Shown in pieces: positions 54,050 through 61,973 of a stretch of DNA of 64,000 nucleotides (its first letter is position 1; each line of letters begins with the position of its first letter). A program made the translations under genes and the position numbers. The notes beneath the pieces were generated by a model, which did not search any database, was not told the DNA's origin, and saw only the letters and a list, made by a program, of their open reading frames with translations. Origin of the DNA: Bacteroidota bacterium (GTDB lineage Bacteria; Bacteroidota; Bacteroidia; NS11-12g; UBA955); assembly GCA_027488835.1 (NCBI GenBank), contig JAIYAW010000009.1, positions 124,001-188,000 on the forward strand, given 5' to 3'.

Positions 54050-55018
54050 TTAACGGGTAATGATATCATTCATCACCCAAAGTTTTTCATTGATATCTTT
54101 TTTATGGTAAATGGCATCTTCAAAAGAAGTGAAAGCAATGTCATTGGCAATCACACCCACGGCAACATTTCTTTGTCCTTCAAGCAGTGCCTTAACGGCA
54201 TGCGCACCCAATCTAGATGCCAATATTCTGTCGTTTGCTGAGGGTTTGCCACCGCGTTGAATATGTCCTAAGACGGTAACTCTGCTGTCGGTATCTGGGA
54301 ATTTTTCTTGAAATTTCTTAGCTACTTCAAAGGCATGTCCATCTTCATCTCCTTCTGCAACTACGAAAATAGAAAATTGTTTGGTTCTAGATTTTTTCTC
54401 ATAGATTTTCACAATATCTTCAAATTCATGTTCTTTTTCGGGTATAAATATTCCTTCGGCACCACCTGCAATACCAGCATAAAGGGCAATATGACCAGAA
54501 TGTCGGCCCATTACTTCAATAAAGAAAACCCTGTTGTGGGCATCTGCGGTATCACGAATTTTGTCAATTGCTTCAACCGCTGTATTGATAGCGGTATCGT
54601 AGCCTATGGTGTAATCGGTTCCGTATAAATCATTGTCAATGGTGCCCGGGCAACCAACACTAGGAATTCCAAATTCTTTTTCAAAAATCATGGCACCGGT
54701 GTATGTGCCGTTTCCACCAATGCAAACCAAACCTTCAATATTCAATGCTTTTAAATTGTTGAATGCTTTTAAACGCCCTTCCGGAGTCATAAACTCTTTG
54801 CTTCTTGCGGTTTTAAGAATGGTTCCTCCATATTGAATAATATTTGCAACGGATGAGGCATCCATTGGGGTAATATTATTTTCAATGAGTCCTTGGTAAC
54901 CTCCATGGATTCCAAAAATTTCAAGGTCGAAATGCACACCAGCGCGCACTACTGCACGGATGCAGGCGTTCATTCCTGGGGCATCGCCACCTGAAGTTAA
55001 TACAGCAATTCTTTTCAC
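54050..55018 (-). CDS. pfkA: ATP-dependent 6-phosphofructokinase
   Basis: PfkA phosphorylates fructose 6-phosphate, the committing step of glycolysis. The 322-residue protein has the ATP site LTSGGDAPGMNACIRAVVRA, GGNGTYTGA, the catalytic region PGTIDNDLYGTDYTIGYDTA, VMGRHSGHIAL and LGHIQRGGKPSANDRIL. The Gly in GGNGT and the Asp of TIDND fit ATP-using enzymes rather than PPi-dependent ones. A terminator stands before it. It is followed directly by recN. Confidence 0.96.
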   Translation of the reverse strand: MKRIAVLTSGGDAPGMNACIRAVVRAGVHFDLEIFGIHGGYQGLIENNITPMDASSVANIIQYGGTILKTARSKEFMTPEGRLKAFNNLKALNIEGLVCIGGNGTYTGAMIFEKEFGIPSVGCPGTIDNDLYGTDYTIGYDTAINTAVEAIDKIRDTADAHNRVFFIEVMGRHSGHIALYAGIAGGAEGIFIPEKEHEFEDIVKIYEKKSRTKQFSIFVVAEGDEDGHAFEVAKKFQEKFPDTDSRVTVLGHIQRGGKPSANDRILASRLGAHAVKALLEGQRNVAVGVIANDIAFTSFEDAIYHKKDINEKLWVMNDIITR

Positions 55019-55065
55019 AATTGGATATTTATTAATGTCAATGTTAAATAATTTTCAAAGTAAAC

Positions 55066-55094
55066 AAAAAACCCCCGGATGTCGGGGGTTTTTT
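55066..55094. terminator. Terminator between the lipoprotein gene and pfkA
   Basis: ACCCCCG, loop GATG and CGGGGGT are flanked by A and T runs. It mainly ends the lipoprotein transcript on the minus strand. Confidence 0.88.
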
Positions 55095-55113
55095 GTAATA
55101 TGTGCAAAAAATG

Positions 55114-55965
55114 TTACGGAGTAAATTTTTTGTAATCAAACACAATGTAGTCGTTTTGATTGCCAGCCTCTGGCAAATCAACCACATCAGTGATTTTTAA
55201 TATATACAAACCGAAAGTTACAGCTTGACCAGTTTTTACCAAGTAAACATCTCCATCTTTCATTCCTGAAATTTGGTCTGTTGCTTTGGTTTTGCCTGCA
55301 ACCCAAAGGTTATACAAATATCCAGTACCCTCTGCATTGCCATAATCATTAGATGTACATTTAACGAACTTCGAACCGTTACCAGAACCCCATGTGTTAG
55401 CCCATTGTGCTGCACCGGTTGGAGTTTTGTCTATAATGTCTTTTACACCTGGAGAACCAGAAGAAATGGGTTGGCCAGTTTCAAGGTTGTAAGCACTATT
55501 AAATCCAACTGCCAAAGCATTGTAAACTTTTTGATCAGCAACACCATCCAAAGATAATTCTTCAGGAATAATAGAAGTGGTAATAGCAGTTGAAGCGCTT
55601 TCGCCGTTATTGTCGTTAGCAGTGAATGTATAAACCACATCATCACCAACAGCACCTTGACTAGCTATTGATTTTGTGAAATCAATGTTTTTAGTCGTTA
55701 AAGCAGTATCTAAAAGCGTTTTTGTTGAACCATTTGCCAATTTTGCAGTAATTACAATGTTTTTCATTGCATCAGAACCTGCTGTAGCAATAACGTTGAA
55801 TGTAATAACAGAACCCATGTTGATGTTTCCTGTAGTTGCAACATATCCAGCACCTGCTTTTAATGAAATAGTAGGTTTAGGATTTGATGATGAACTGTCG
55901 CCACAAGATGCCAAAAATGCCATTGAAGCAATTGACAGTGACAAAATAATGTTTCTTAATTTCAT
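55114..55965 (-). CDS. Lipoprotein with Ig-like region, function unknown
   Basis: The 283-residue protein starts MKLRNIILSLSIASMAFLASCG with a lipobox (LASC, Cys21) followed by a Ser run, typical of an outer-membrane or surface lipoprotein. Residues about 32-135 look like an Ig-type beta sandwich (ITFNVIATAGSD, TLLDTALTTKNIDFTK). Residues about 140-283 have many Gly and Asn and a VYLVKTGQAVTFGLYILKI strand pair. It is encoded alone between pfkA and the divergent lon. A surface or adhesion role is possible but not shown. Confidence 0.8.
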   Translation of the reverse strand: MKLRNIILSLSIASMAFLASCGDSSSSNPKPTISLKAGAGYVATTGNINMGSVITFNVIATAGSDAMKNIVITAKLANGSTKTLLDTALTTKNIDFTKSIASQGAVGDDVVYTFTANDNNGESASTAITTSIIPEELSLDGVADQKVYNALAVGFNSAYNLETGQPISSGSPGVKDIIDKTPTGAAQWANTWGSGNGSKFVKCTSNDYGNAEGTGYLYNLWVAGKTKATDQISGMKDGDVYLVKTGQAVTFGLYILKITDVVDLPEAGNQNDYIVFDYKKFTP

Positions 55966-56154
55966 AGTCTTTTAATGTTTGTTTTATGCAAATTTCGTCA
56001 AATCAATGACAAATGCAAATTTGAGTTGTTTTTTTTTGTGCATTTCATGGAAAGTAATCAACTTAAATCATTGAATATGTCAAAATGTCGCGTTTGCTTT
56101 AAGATGGCAGTAGTTTTTATGAATTTCAAATATTTTTTGTCATTCTATCTTTTT

Positions 56155-56187
56155 TTTGAACAATATTGACCAACTATTCTATCTTTG
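56155..56187 (+). promoter_or_regulatory. Promoter of lon
   Basis: TTTG (56155-56158) and TATCTTTG (56180-56187) are 21 bases apart. Transcription would begin near 56194, which rules out the upstream frame start at 56166 and supports the ATG at 56220. The rest of 55966-56154 holds nothing I can recognise. Confidence 0.65.
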
Positions 56188-56219
56188 GCACAACCCTTGA
56201 ATATAGGTTAACCCTTAAG

Positions 56220-58703
56220 ATGTTTAACAATAAAAATACATTTATCAGATTTAATAGCGAGGAAGATACAGTGGATGAATCTCCAGAGTTTTTGCCTTTA
56301 TTCTCAAAACAGGAAGAAGACGAAAGCAACAAAATGGAAATTCCTGATGAAATTCCGGTACTTGCTATTAAAAACACAGTGTTGTTTCCTGGTGTAATAT
56401 TTCCAATTACTGTTGGCAGAGACAAAAGCATCAAATTAATCAAAGATGCCAGTAAAAAAGACAACATCATCGCTGTCGTTTCTCAAATACATCCAGAAGT
56501 TGAAGATCCACAAATAGAAGATTTATATTCTGTTGGAACCTTGGCTAAAATTATCAAAGTAATGAGAATGCCCGACGGAACTACAACCGTTATTATTCAA
56601 GGGAAAAGAAGAATAAAATTAGATCAATTTGTTTCATCCGAACCTTATTTTAGGGCAAACGCTTCTACCTATCCTGATGCTAATTTTAAAGAAGACAAAG
56701 AATATAAGGCAATTGTAAGCTCAATTAAAGATATCTCTTACAACATCATTAACTTGGCGCCGAATATCCCTTCAGAGGCCTCTATTGCAATTAAAAACAT
56801 CGATTCAAGTATATTCTTGGTTCATTTTGTTGCAAGTAACATGAATATTTCGGTAGGAGAGAAGCAAGAAGTTTTAGAAATTATTCACCCGAAAAAACGT
56901 GCTGAAAAAATATTAGAACATATTACCAAAGAACTTCAAATGTTGGAATTGAAAGATCAAATCCAAAGTAGGGTTCGGGTTGATATGGATAAACAACAAC
57001 GCGAATATTTCCTTCAGCAACAAATTCGTGCAATTCAGGAAGAATTAGGTGGAGATACTCCCGATAAAGAAATTCAAAATCTAAGAGAAAAAGGCGAGAA
57101 AAAGGCTTGGAAAAAAGAAGTTAAAGAACAATTTAACAAAGAATTAGATCGTTTGCAACGCGTAAATCCAGCCTCTCCTGATTATTCTGTAGGGTTAAAT
57201 TATTTGCAGTTGTTGTTGGAATTACCTTGGGATAGTTATACCAAAGATAATTTCGATTTAAAACATGCCCAAGATGTATTGGATGAAGATCATTTTGGCC
57301 TGGAAAAAGTCAAAAAACGCATCATCGAATATTTAGCGGTATTGAAGCTGAAGGGCGATTTAAAAAGTCCAATTATTTGTTTGTATGGCCCTCCAGGTGT
57401 TGGTAAAACCTCTCTTGGCAAGAGTATTGCCCGCGCTTTAGATAGAAAGTATATCAGAATGAGTTTGGGAGGATTACATGATGAATCTGAGATTCGTGGG
57501 CACCGTAAAACATATATTGGAGCTATGCCAGGTCGTATTGTTCAAAACCTTAAAAAAGCGGCATCTTCTAATCCTGTTTTTGTATTAGATGAAATAGATA
57601 AATTGGGAAGGGATTTTAGAGGCGACCCAAGTAGTGCTTTGTTAGAAGTTTTGGACCCAGAACAAAATTCAGCGTTTTACGACAACTACTTAGAAATGGA
57701 TTATGATTTAAGTAAAGTATTATTCGTTGCCACTGCAAATTCCCTCGATACCATTCAACCCGCTTTGCTTGACAGAATGGAAATCATTGATATCAATGGA
57801 TATTCATTAGAAGAGAAAATTGAAATTGCGAAAAAATATTTAATACCTAAACAACGAAAAGCCCATGGCTTAAAATCTTCTCAGTTTAAAATCAATGACG
57901 AAGCCGTTGAATTGATTGTTGAACAATATACGAGAGAAAGCGGAGTAAGGGGGTTGGATAAGAAAATTGCATCATTGGCGAGATTCAATGCAAAATTGGT
58001 TGCAGCTGAAGAATCCTTCAAAAAAGTACTCACAAATAAAGAAGTTGAAGAGATTTTGGGTCCTGAAAAAATGGAGCCAGAATTGTATGAGAATAATTTA
58101 ACAGCTGGGGTTGTTACCGGATTGGCGTGGAGCCCAATGGGTGGTTCAGTTTTATTTGTTGAAAGTTCCTTAACTCCAGGAAAAGGTGAATTTAAATTAA
58201 CCGGTCAACTCGGCGATGTGATGAAAGAAAGTGTGAGTTTGGCTCATACCTTTTTGAAATCGCATTCCGATTACCTAGAACTTGATCCAGCAGTATTCGA
58301 CTATTGGAATGTGCATGTGCATTTTCCTGCTGGTTCAATTCCCAAAGATGGTCCTTCGGCCGGTATAACAGTTTTAACTTCTTTAGCATCGCTGTTTACG
58401 CAACGCAAAATAAGAAACAAATTAGCAATGACAGGTGAAATTACGTTACGCGGTAAGGTATTGCCAGTTGGAGGAATTAAGGAAAAGATTTTGGCCGCAA
58501 AGCGCGCTGGAATTGAAGATATTATTCTTTGTGAGCAAAATAAAAAAGATATTTTAGACATACCAAAAGATTTCTTAAGTGGCATGAACTTTCATTATGT
58601 GAAGAACATGTTTGAGGTTTTAGATATTGCGCTTATAGATGAAAAAGTAAAACATCCAATTGACGTCATGAAGCCATTGAAAGAAAAAAACAAAAACAAA
58701 TAA
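56220..58703 (+). CDS. lon: ATP-dependent endopeptidase La
   Basis: Lon degrades damaged and regulatory proteins in the cytoplasm. From the ATG at 56220 the product has 827 residues: the LAN substrate-binding domain (about 35-245), a helical linker (QREYFLQQQIRAIQEELG), the AAA+ domain with Walker A GPPGVGKTSLG, and the protease domain with catalytic Ser713 (DGPSAG) and Lys754 (GGIKEK). It is followed after 14 bases by a 55-residue membrane protein. Confidence 0.97.
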   Translation: MFNNKNTFIRFNSEEDTVDESPEFLPLFSKQEEDESNKMEIPDEIPVLAIKNTVLFPGVIFPITVGRDKSIKLIKDASKKDNIIAVVSQIHPEVEDPQIEDLYSVGTLAKIIKVMRMPDGTTTVIIQGKRRIKLDQFVSSEPYFRANASTYPDANFKEDKEYKAIVSSIKDISYNIINLAPNIPSEASIAIKNIDSSIFLVHFVASNMNISVGEKQEVLEIIHPKKRAEKILEHITKELQMLELKDQIQSRVRVDMDKQQREYFLQQQIRAIQEELGGDTPDKEIQNLREKGEKKAWKKEVKEQFNKELDRLQRVNPASPDYSVGLNYLQLLLELPWDSYTKDNFDLKHAQDVLDEDHFGLEKVKKRIIEYLAVLKLKGDLKSPIICLYGPPGVGKTSLGKSIARALDRKYIRMSLGGLHDESEIRGHRKTYIGAMPGRIVQNLKKAASSNPVFVLDEIDKLGRDFRGDPSSALLEVLDPEQNSAFYDNYLEMDYDLSKVLFVATANSLDTIQPALLDRMEIIDINGYSLEEKIEIAKKYLIPKQRKAHGLKSSQFKINDEAVELIVEQYTRESGVRGLDKKIASLARFNAKLVAAEESFKKVLTNKEVEEILGPEKMEPELYENNLTAGVVTGLAWSPMGGSVLFVESSLTPGKGEFKLTGQLGDVMKESVSLAHTFLKSHSDYLELDPAVFDYWNVHVHFPAGSIPKDGPSAGITVLTSLASLFTQRKIRNKLAMTGEITLRGKVLPVGGIKEKILAAKRAGIEDIILCEQNKKDILDIPKDFLSGMNFHYVKNMFEVLDIALIDEKVKHPIDVMKPLKEKNKNK

Positions 58704-58717
58704 GTTATTTAAGCAAA

Positions 58718-58885
58718 ATGATATTTAAAAAAATTATGTCGTACCTGACCTTTAAAAAGCAGGTTGAACAAGGTCAAAAAGCCAGTTTTAACTTACGTGC
58801 AATGCATGGAATGAACAGAATTTCAATTTTGATTTTCTTCGTAGCCATCATTGTAATGATCATTAGAATTGTAAAAAGTTTTTAA
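58718..58885 (+). CDS. Small membrane protein, 55 residues (DUF6728-like)
   Basis: The ORF from ATG at 58718 encodes a basic N-terminus (MIFKKIMSYLTFKKQ), a conserved-looking NLRAMHGMNRISI stretch and one membrane helix (about 35-52). It fits short Bacteroidota proteins that I recall as the DUF6728 type, but I cannot confirm the match. It lies 14 bases behind lon and eight before the next gene, in the same frame direction, so it is very likely translated as part of this operon. The function is unknown. Confidence 0.72.
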   Translation: MIFKKIMSYLTFKKQVEQGQKASFNLRAMHGMNRISILIFFVAIIVMIIRIVKSF

Positions 58886-58893
58886 AATTCAGA

Positions 58894-60216
58894 ATGAAAA
58901 TATTTCAAAATGCCATAAAAAGTTTAGCATTATTGACATGTTTTTGTTTTCATGAGGGATATAGTCAGGTTGAATTGGTTAATAAACAACCCATTCAACT
59001 TGTTTTTAACACCAGAGGAATTGATGCGGAACAGCAGCAGTCAATGGCTTTGTCTCCTCTTTTCTATTTAAATGGGAATCAAATTGCTTCTTATTTGGAT
59101 ATTTCTTCAGCACTGTCAACGGATAGTATTTATTACAAGTCTATTGTATTGCCAAATTCTCATAAATCGGATCTCGCATATGGATATATTTATGAAAATC
59201 ACTTGCAAAATAAGTTCTCGCCAAACCACACCTTGTTTATCGTTGGAAATCCTACAAAATTAAAATCTACAAAAAATTCCTTGATTTGGATAGATAGAAA
59301 TCACGATTTTAATTTCCAAAATGATATTCCAGATACATTGTATTACGGAGCAACAACAAAGCCAATTTTATTGGGTACCAATTCAAAGTCTTTGGCAATT
59401 GATTTTAAACTATTTCCATTCAATGAATTTAGGCAATTTGCAGCCATGTCTGATGAGGCCATTCAGATGTCGCAAGGGAATCGAAATTATGCTGGAACAA
59501 GATATTCATTCCGAGAAACCCGTTTGAATTTATGGTACAGTGATTTTGTTTTTGAGGGAGATACATTGAGGTTGGGTGTGAAGGATGTGAATTGTAATGG
59601 ATCGTATAATGATTTAGGAATTGACAAGGTGTTTTTGATGTCGGCCAATTCTTCTGAATTTCAAGGAAACAATTCTGTGTCCCTCAATAAAGAAACTATT
59701 TTATTTTGGATGGGAAATTCTTTTGCGTTGAGTGTTTTGGATGGATTGTTGGAAAAAGTGTTTATCAAGAAAATTGCTGCCGTAAAAAATGATGCGTCTC
59801 TTTCTGTTGGAAAAAAATTCCCGCGTTTTCGATATTGTGTAGCTGAAAAACCAGTTCACAAGAGCCAAATTCGAAAAATTAAAAGTCAGTTTTTAATTGT
59901 TTATGTATGGAGTGCCGAAAATCCGGTTTTTATTCAAGATTCCTCGTTGATGCATAAAATCCAACGAACATTGCCGATAAATTTCAAATTGTTAATGTTG
60001 AACCATGGTGGAAGTGGTAAATATGTATACAGATACAATAAGAGATATGAAGTAAATTTCCTTCAAGGATTTTGTTCCCCAAAAGTTGCGAAAAAGTTAA
60101 AATTGCAAAGTATGCCTCAATCATTTGTGCTTGATGATCATCAAAAAATAATTAAAATTGGCATGAATGCGCATCAAATTCAGCGTTTTATCGCAAAAAA
60201 CACATTAAGCAATTAA
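58894..60216 (+). CDS. Secreted protein with C-terminal thioredoxin-like region
   Basis: The 440-residue protein has a signal peptide (about 1-24, ending HEGYSQ). Residues about 30-290 are unrecognised and beta-rich, with LIWIDRNHDFNFQND and VKDVNCNGSYNDLGIDK, two Asp/Asn-rich loops resembling calcium-binding turns. Residues about 305-440 resemble a TlpA/thioredoxin fold (SQFLIVYVWSAENPVF, KLKLQSMPQSFVLDDHQKI) with the cis-Pro loop but no CxxC, so it would not be a redox enzyme. It is the last gene of the lon run. Confidence 0.72.
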   Translation: MKIFQNAIKSLALLTCFCFHEGYSQVELVNKQPIQLVFNTRGIDAEQQQSMALSPLFYLNGNQIASYLDISSALSTDSIYYKSIVLPNSHKSDLAYGYIYENHLQNKFSPNHTLFIVGNPTKLKSTKNSLIWIDRNHDFNFQNDIPDTLYYGATTKPILLGTNSKSLAIDFKLFPFNEFRQFAAMSDEAIQMSQGNRNYAGTRYSFRETRLNLWYSDFVFEGDTLRLGVKDVNCNGSYNDLGIDKVFLMSANSSEFQGNNSVSLNKETILFWMGNSFALSVLDGLLEKVFIKKIAAVKNDASLSVGKKFPRFRYCVAEKPVHKSQIRKIKSQFLIVYVWSAENPVFIQDSSLMHKIQRTLPINFKLLMLNHGGSGKYVYRYNKRYEVNFLQGFCSPKVAKKLKLQSMPQSFVLDDHQKIIKIGMNAHQIQRFIAKNTLSN

Positions 60217-60261
60217 CAACTACAAAAAATATTTTGTAATATTGTAATCTATTCTTAAACT

Positions 60262-61239
60262 ATGAAAAGAACCGCAGCCATTGTTATATTAGTAATTTTG
60301 TTACTATTGTCAGCAGGAACAAACACTTTCCTTTATTTACAAGGAACAAAAAATGGTGAGAAAAGCAAAAGCGAACTCGCTATGATGAATCAAAAAGATT
60401 CTTTACAAAAAGAATTATTGAGATTAGAAGATTCTTTAAACAATGTTGTTAAAAATCTACAAACTGAAAATCAAACGTTAACTACCAAAGTTGGCGATTT
60501 AGAAAGTGATAAAAACCCGAAAATATTGATGGCTTACAGAGAAATCAATAAATTACGTAGGTTATTATTGAATACCAGTTCATCATCCAATAACAACACA
60601 ACAACAGACAATACTTCTACATCAAGTTCTTCAGGTACCAGCAATTTTGGGACTGGCAAAAAAGGAAATATGGATGAATTGCGTCGTCAATTGGCTGAAG
60701 CAAAAAAGAGAATTGCTTTGTTAACATCTCAAATTGATTCATTAACTTCTCAGAAAACCAAACTTGTTGCGGATCTGGAAAATGAAACCAACGCAAAACG
60801 CGTATTTGAATCAGAAAATATTGAATTAAAACAGCGATTAGAAAAAGGAGCAATGCCTCAATTTGGCACTCTAATTACAATGTCCTACAACGCCAAAGGT
60901 GATGAAGTATACAAAGCTGGAAAGATTGATAGATTTAAGGTAACTTTTGACATCTTAGAAAATCCAATGGTAACCACTCCAGTAGATGAGGAAGTAACGA
61001 TTCGAATCCTAGCACCAAATGGTGTCGTATTGTCATCTTCAAACAAAACACTTCAAGATGTATCAACAATTTCTACATTGAAACAAACCATATCATTCGA
61101 TGGTGCATTGCAAAAAGTGAAATGGGCATACCCAGGTAGCAAAGGAAGTTTGGTTGGTAAATTAAGCAAAGGCCGCTATATCACAGAACTTTGGACCAGA
61201 GGATTATTAAGACAAAAAAATAGTTTTGAATTAGAGTAA
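60262..61239 (+). CDS. Membrane-anchored coiled-coil protein, 325 residues
   Basis: It has one N-terminal membrane helix (about 5-28), a coiled coil (about 33-105), a Ser/Thr/Asn low-complexity linker (about 103-132), a second coiled coil (about 136-195) and a C-terminal beta-rich domain (about 200-325) with FDILENPMVTTPVDEEVTIRI and RYITELWTRG. The layout suggests a periplasmic spacer holding a sandwich domain away from the inner membrane. I recognise no named family. It is encoded alone and is followed by a terminator. Confidence 0.75.
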   Translation: MKRTAAIVILVILLLLSAGTNTFLYLQGTKNGEKSKSELAMMNQKDSLQKELLRLEDSLNNVVKNLQTENQTLTTKVGDLESDKNPKILMAYREINKLRRLLLNTSSSSNNNTTTDNTSTSSSSGTSNFGTGKKGNMDELRRQLAEAKKRIALLTSQIDSLTSQKTKLVADLENETNAKRVFESENIELKQRLEKGAMPQFGTLITMSYNAKGDEVYKAGKIDRFKVTFDILENPMVTTPVDEEVTIRILAPNGVVLSSSNKTLQDVSTISTLKQTISFDGALQKVKWAYPGSKGSLVGKLSKGRYITELWTRGLLRQKNSFELE

Positions 61240-61260
61240 AATAAATTAAACTATAAAACA

Positions 61261-61288
61261 AAAAAGAGGCAAGAGCCTCTTTTTTTTT
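61261..61288 (+). terminator. Terminator behind the coiled-coil protein gene
   Basis: AGAGGC, loop AAGA (or near it) and GCCTCT are followed by a run of T. Confidence 0.8.
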
Positions 61289-61313
61289 ATGTATGTTTTG
61301 AATTTTAAGTTTT

Positions 61314-61883
61314 TTAAAAACCTATATCAGCGGGCACCATTTTGATTTCTTGCTCATATTTCAAAGCATTGTTCCTCAGAATGTAAGTTATTGTAACGTC
61401 GCCAGATTTAAACAATTCTGCGTATAATGATAAATTTTGAAAGTAAGGCATTGTAATCCATTCCATTTTAAGGATATCTGTATCAACTAAATTGTTGTAA
61501 ACATGGTTTAATTTCGATCCATCGCTGCATATCACATTCTCAGGAGCACCGTATCGATTTGTCATTGTAGATAATCTTTTATTGAATGAAATTTTTGAAC
61601 TATCCAAGGATTTTTTGGCCGGATAAATAACTTCCACCTTATATATCTGACTTGACATAGGAGTATGGTAAAAATACATTTGTACTGATTCATTTTGAAG
61701 CTTTCCGTTTAGCAAAGTAAACTTGCTTGCGGATTCTGCTGTATTTAAGCCTAATTTATTAAATGTGCCAATTACCTCATCTTTTGAGCCAATGATGTCG
61801 TAGCCAGCTATTCGTTGGCCGTTTGCCTTTGAGGTGAATAGGAGGGTTGTAATTGAAAAAATAGCGATGATTGAATGTTGCAT
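61314..61883 (-). CDS. Small secreted protein, 189 residues
   Basis: It begins with a signal peptide (MQHSIIAIFSITTLLFTSKANGQ). The mature part is about 165 residues, mixed alpha/beta, without Cys pairs or known motifs; IIGSKDEVIGTFNKLGLN and TMTNRYGAPENVICSDGSKL look like a compact domain with one conserved-looking loop. The function is unknown. It lies downstream of the RND permease gene on the same strand, but a hairpin at 61927-61956 separates them. Confidence 0.68.
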   Translation of the reverse strand: MQHSIIAIFSITTLLFTSKANGQRIAGYDIIGSKDEVIGTFNKLGLNTAESASKFTLLNGKLQNESVQMYFYHTPMSSQIYKVEVIYPAKKSLDSSKISFNKRLSTMTNRYGAPENVICSDGSKLNHVYNNLVDTDILKMEWITMPYFQNLSLYAELFKSGDVTITYILRNNALKYEQEIKMVPADIGF

Positions 61884-61926
61884 TGATTGGATATTTAAAT
61901 GTTTGTTAAAGGTAATATGTTAAAAT

Positions 61927-61956
61927 GAAAATGGCAACCTTTGGGTTGCCATTTTC
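61927..61956. terminator. Terminator of the RND permease gene
   Basis: GAAAATGGCAACC, a short loop and GGTTGCCATTTTC form a long stem. The T-run is broken, so efficiency is uncertain. Confidence 0.7.
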
Positions 61957-61973
61957 ATCATTTATTGATCAAA

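Noticed and set aside
55975-56169. A 64-residue plus-strand ORF before lon
   Set aside because: It has no family features and AT-rich, low-complexity codons, and lies in a promoter region.
56166-56219. Upstream start for lon
   Set aside because: The TAnnTTTG promoter element at 56180-56187 lies inside this extension.
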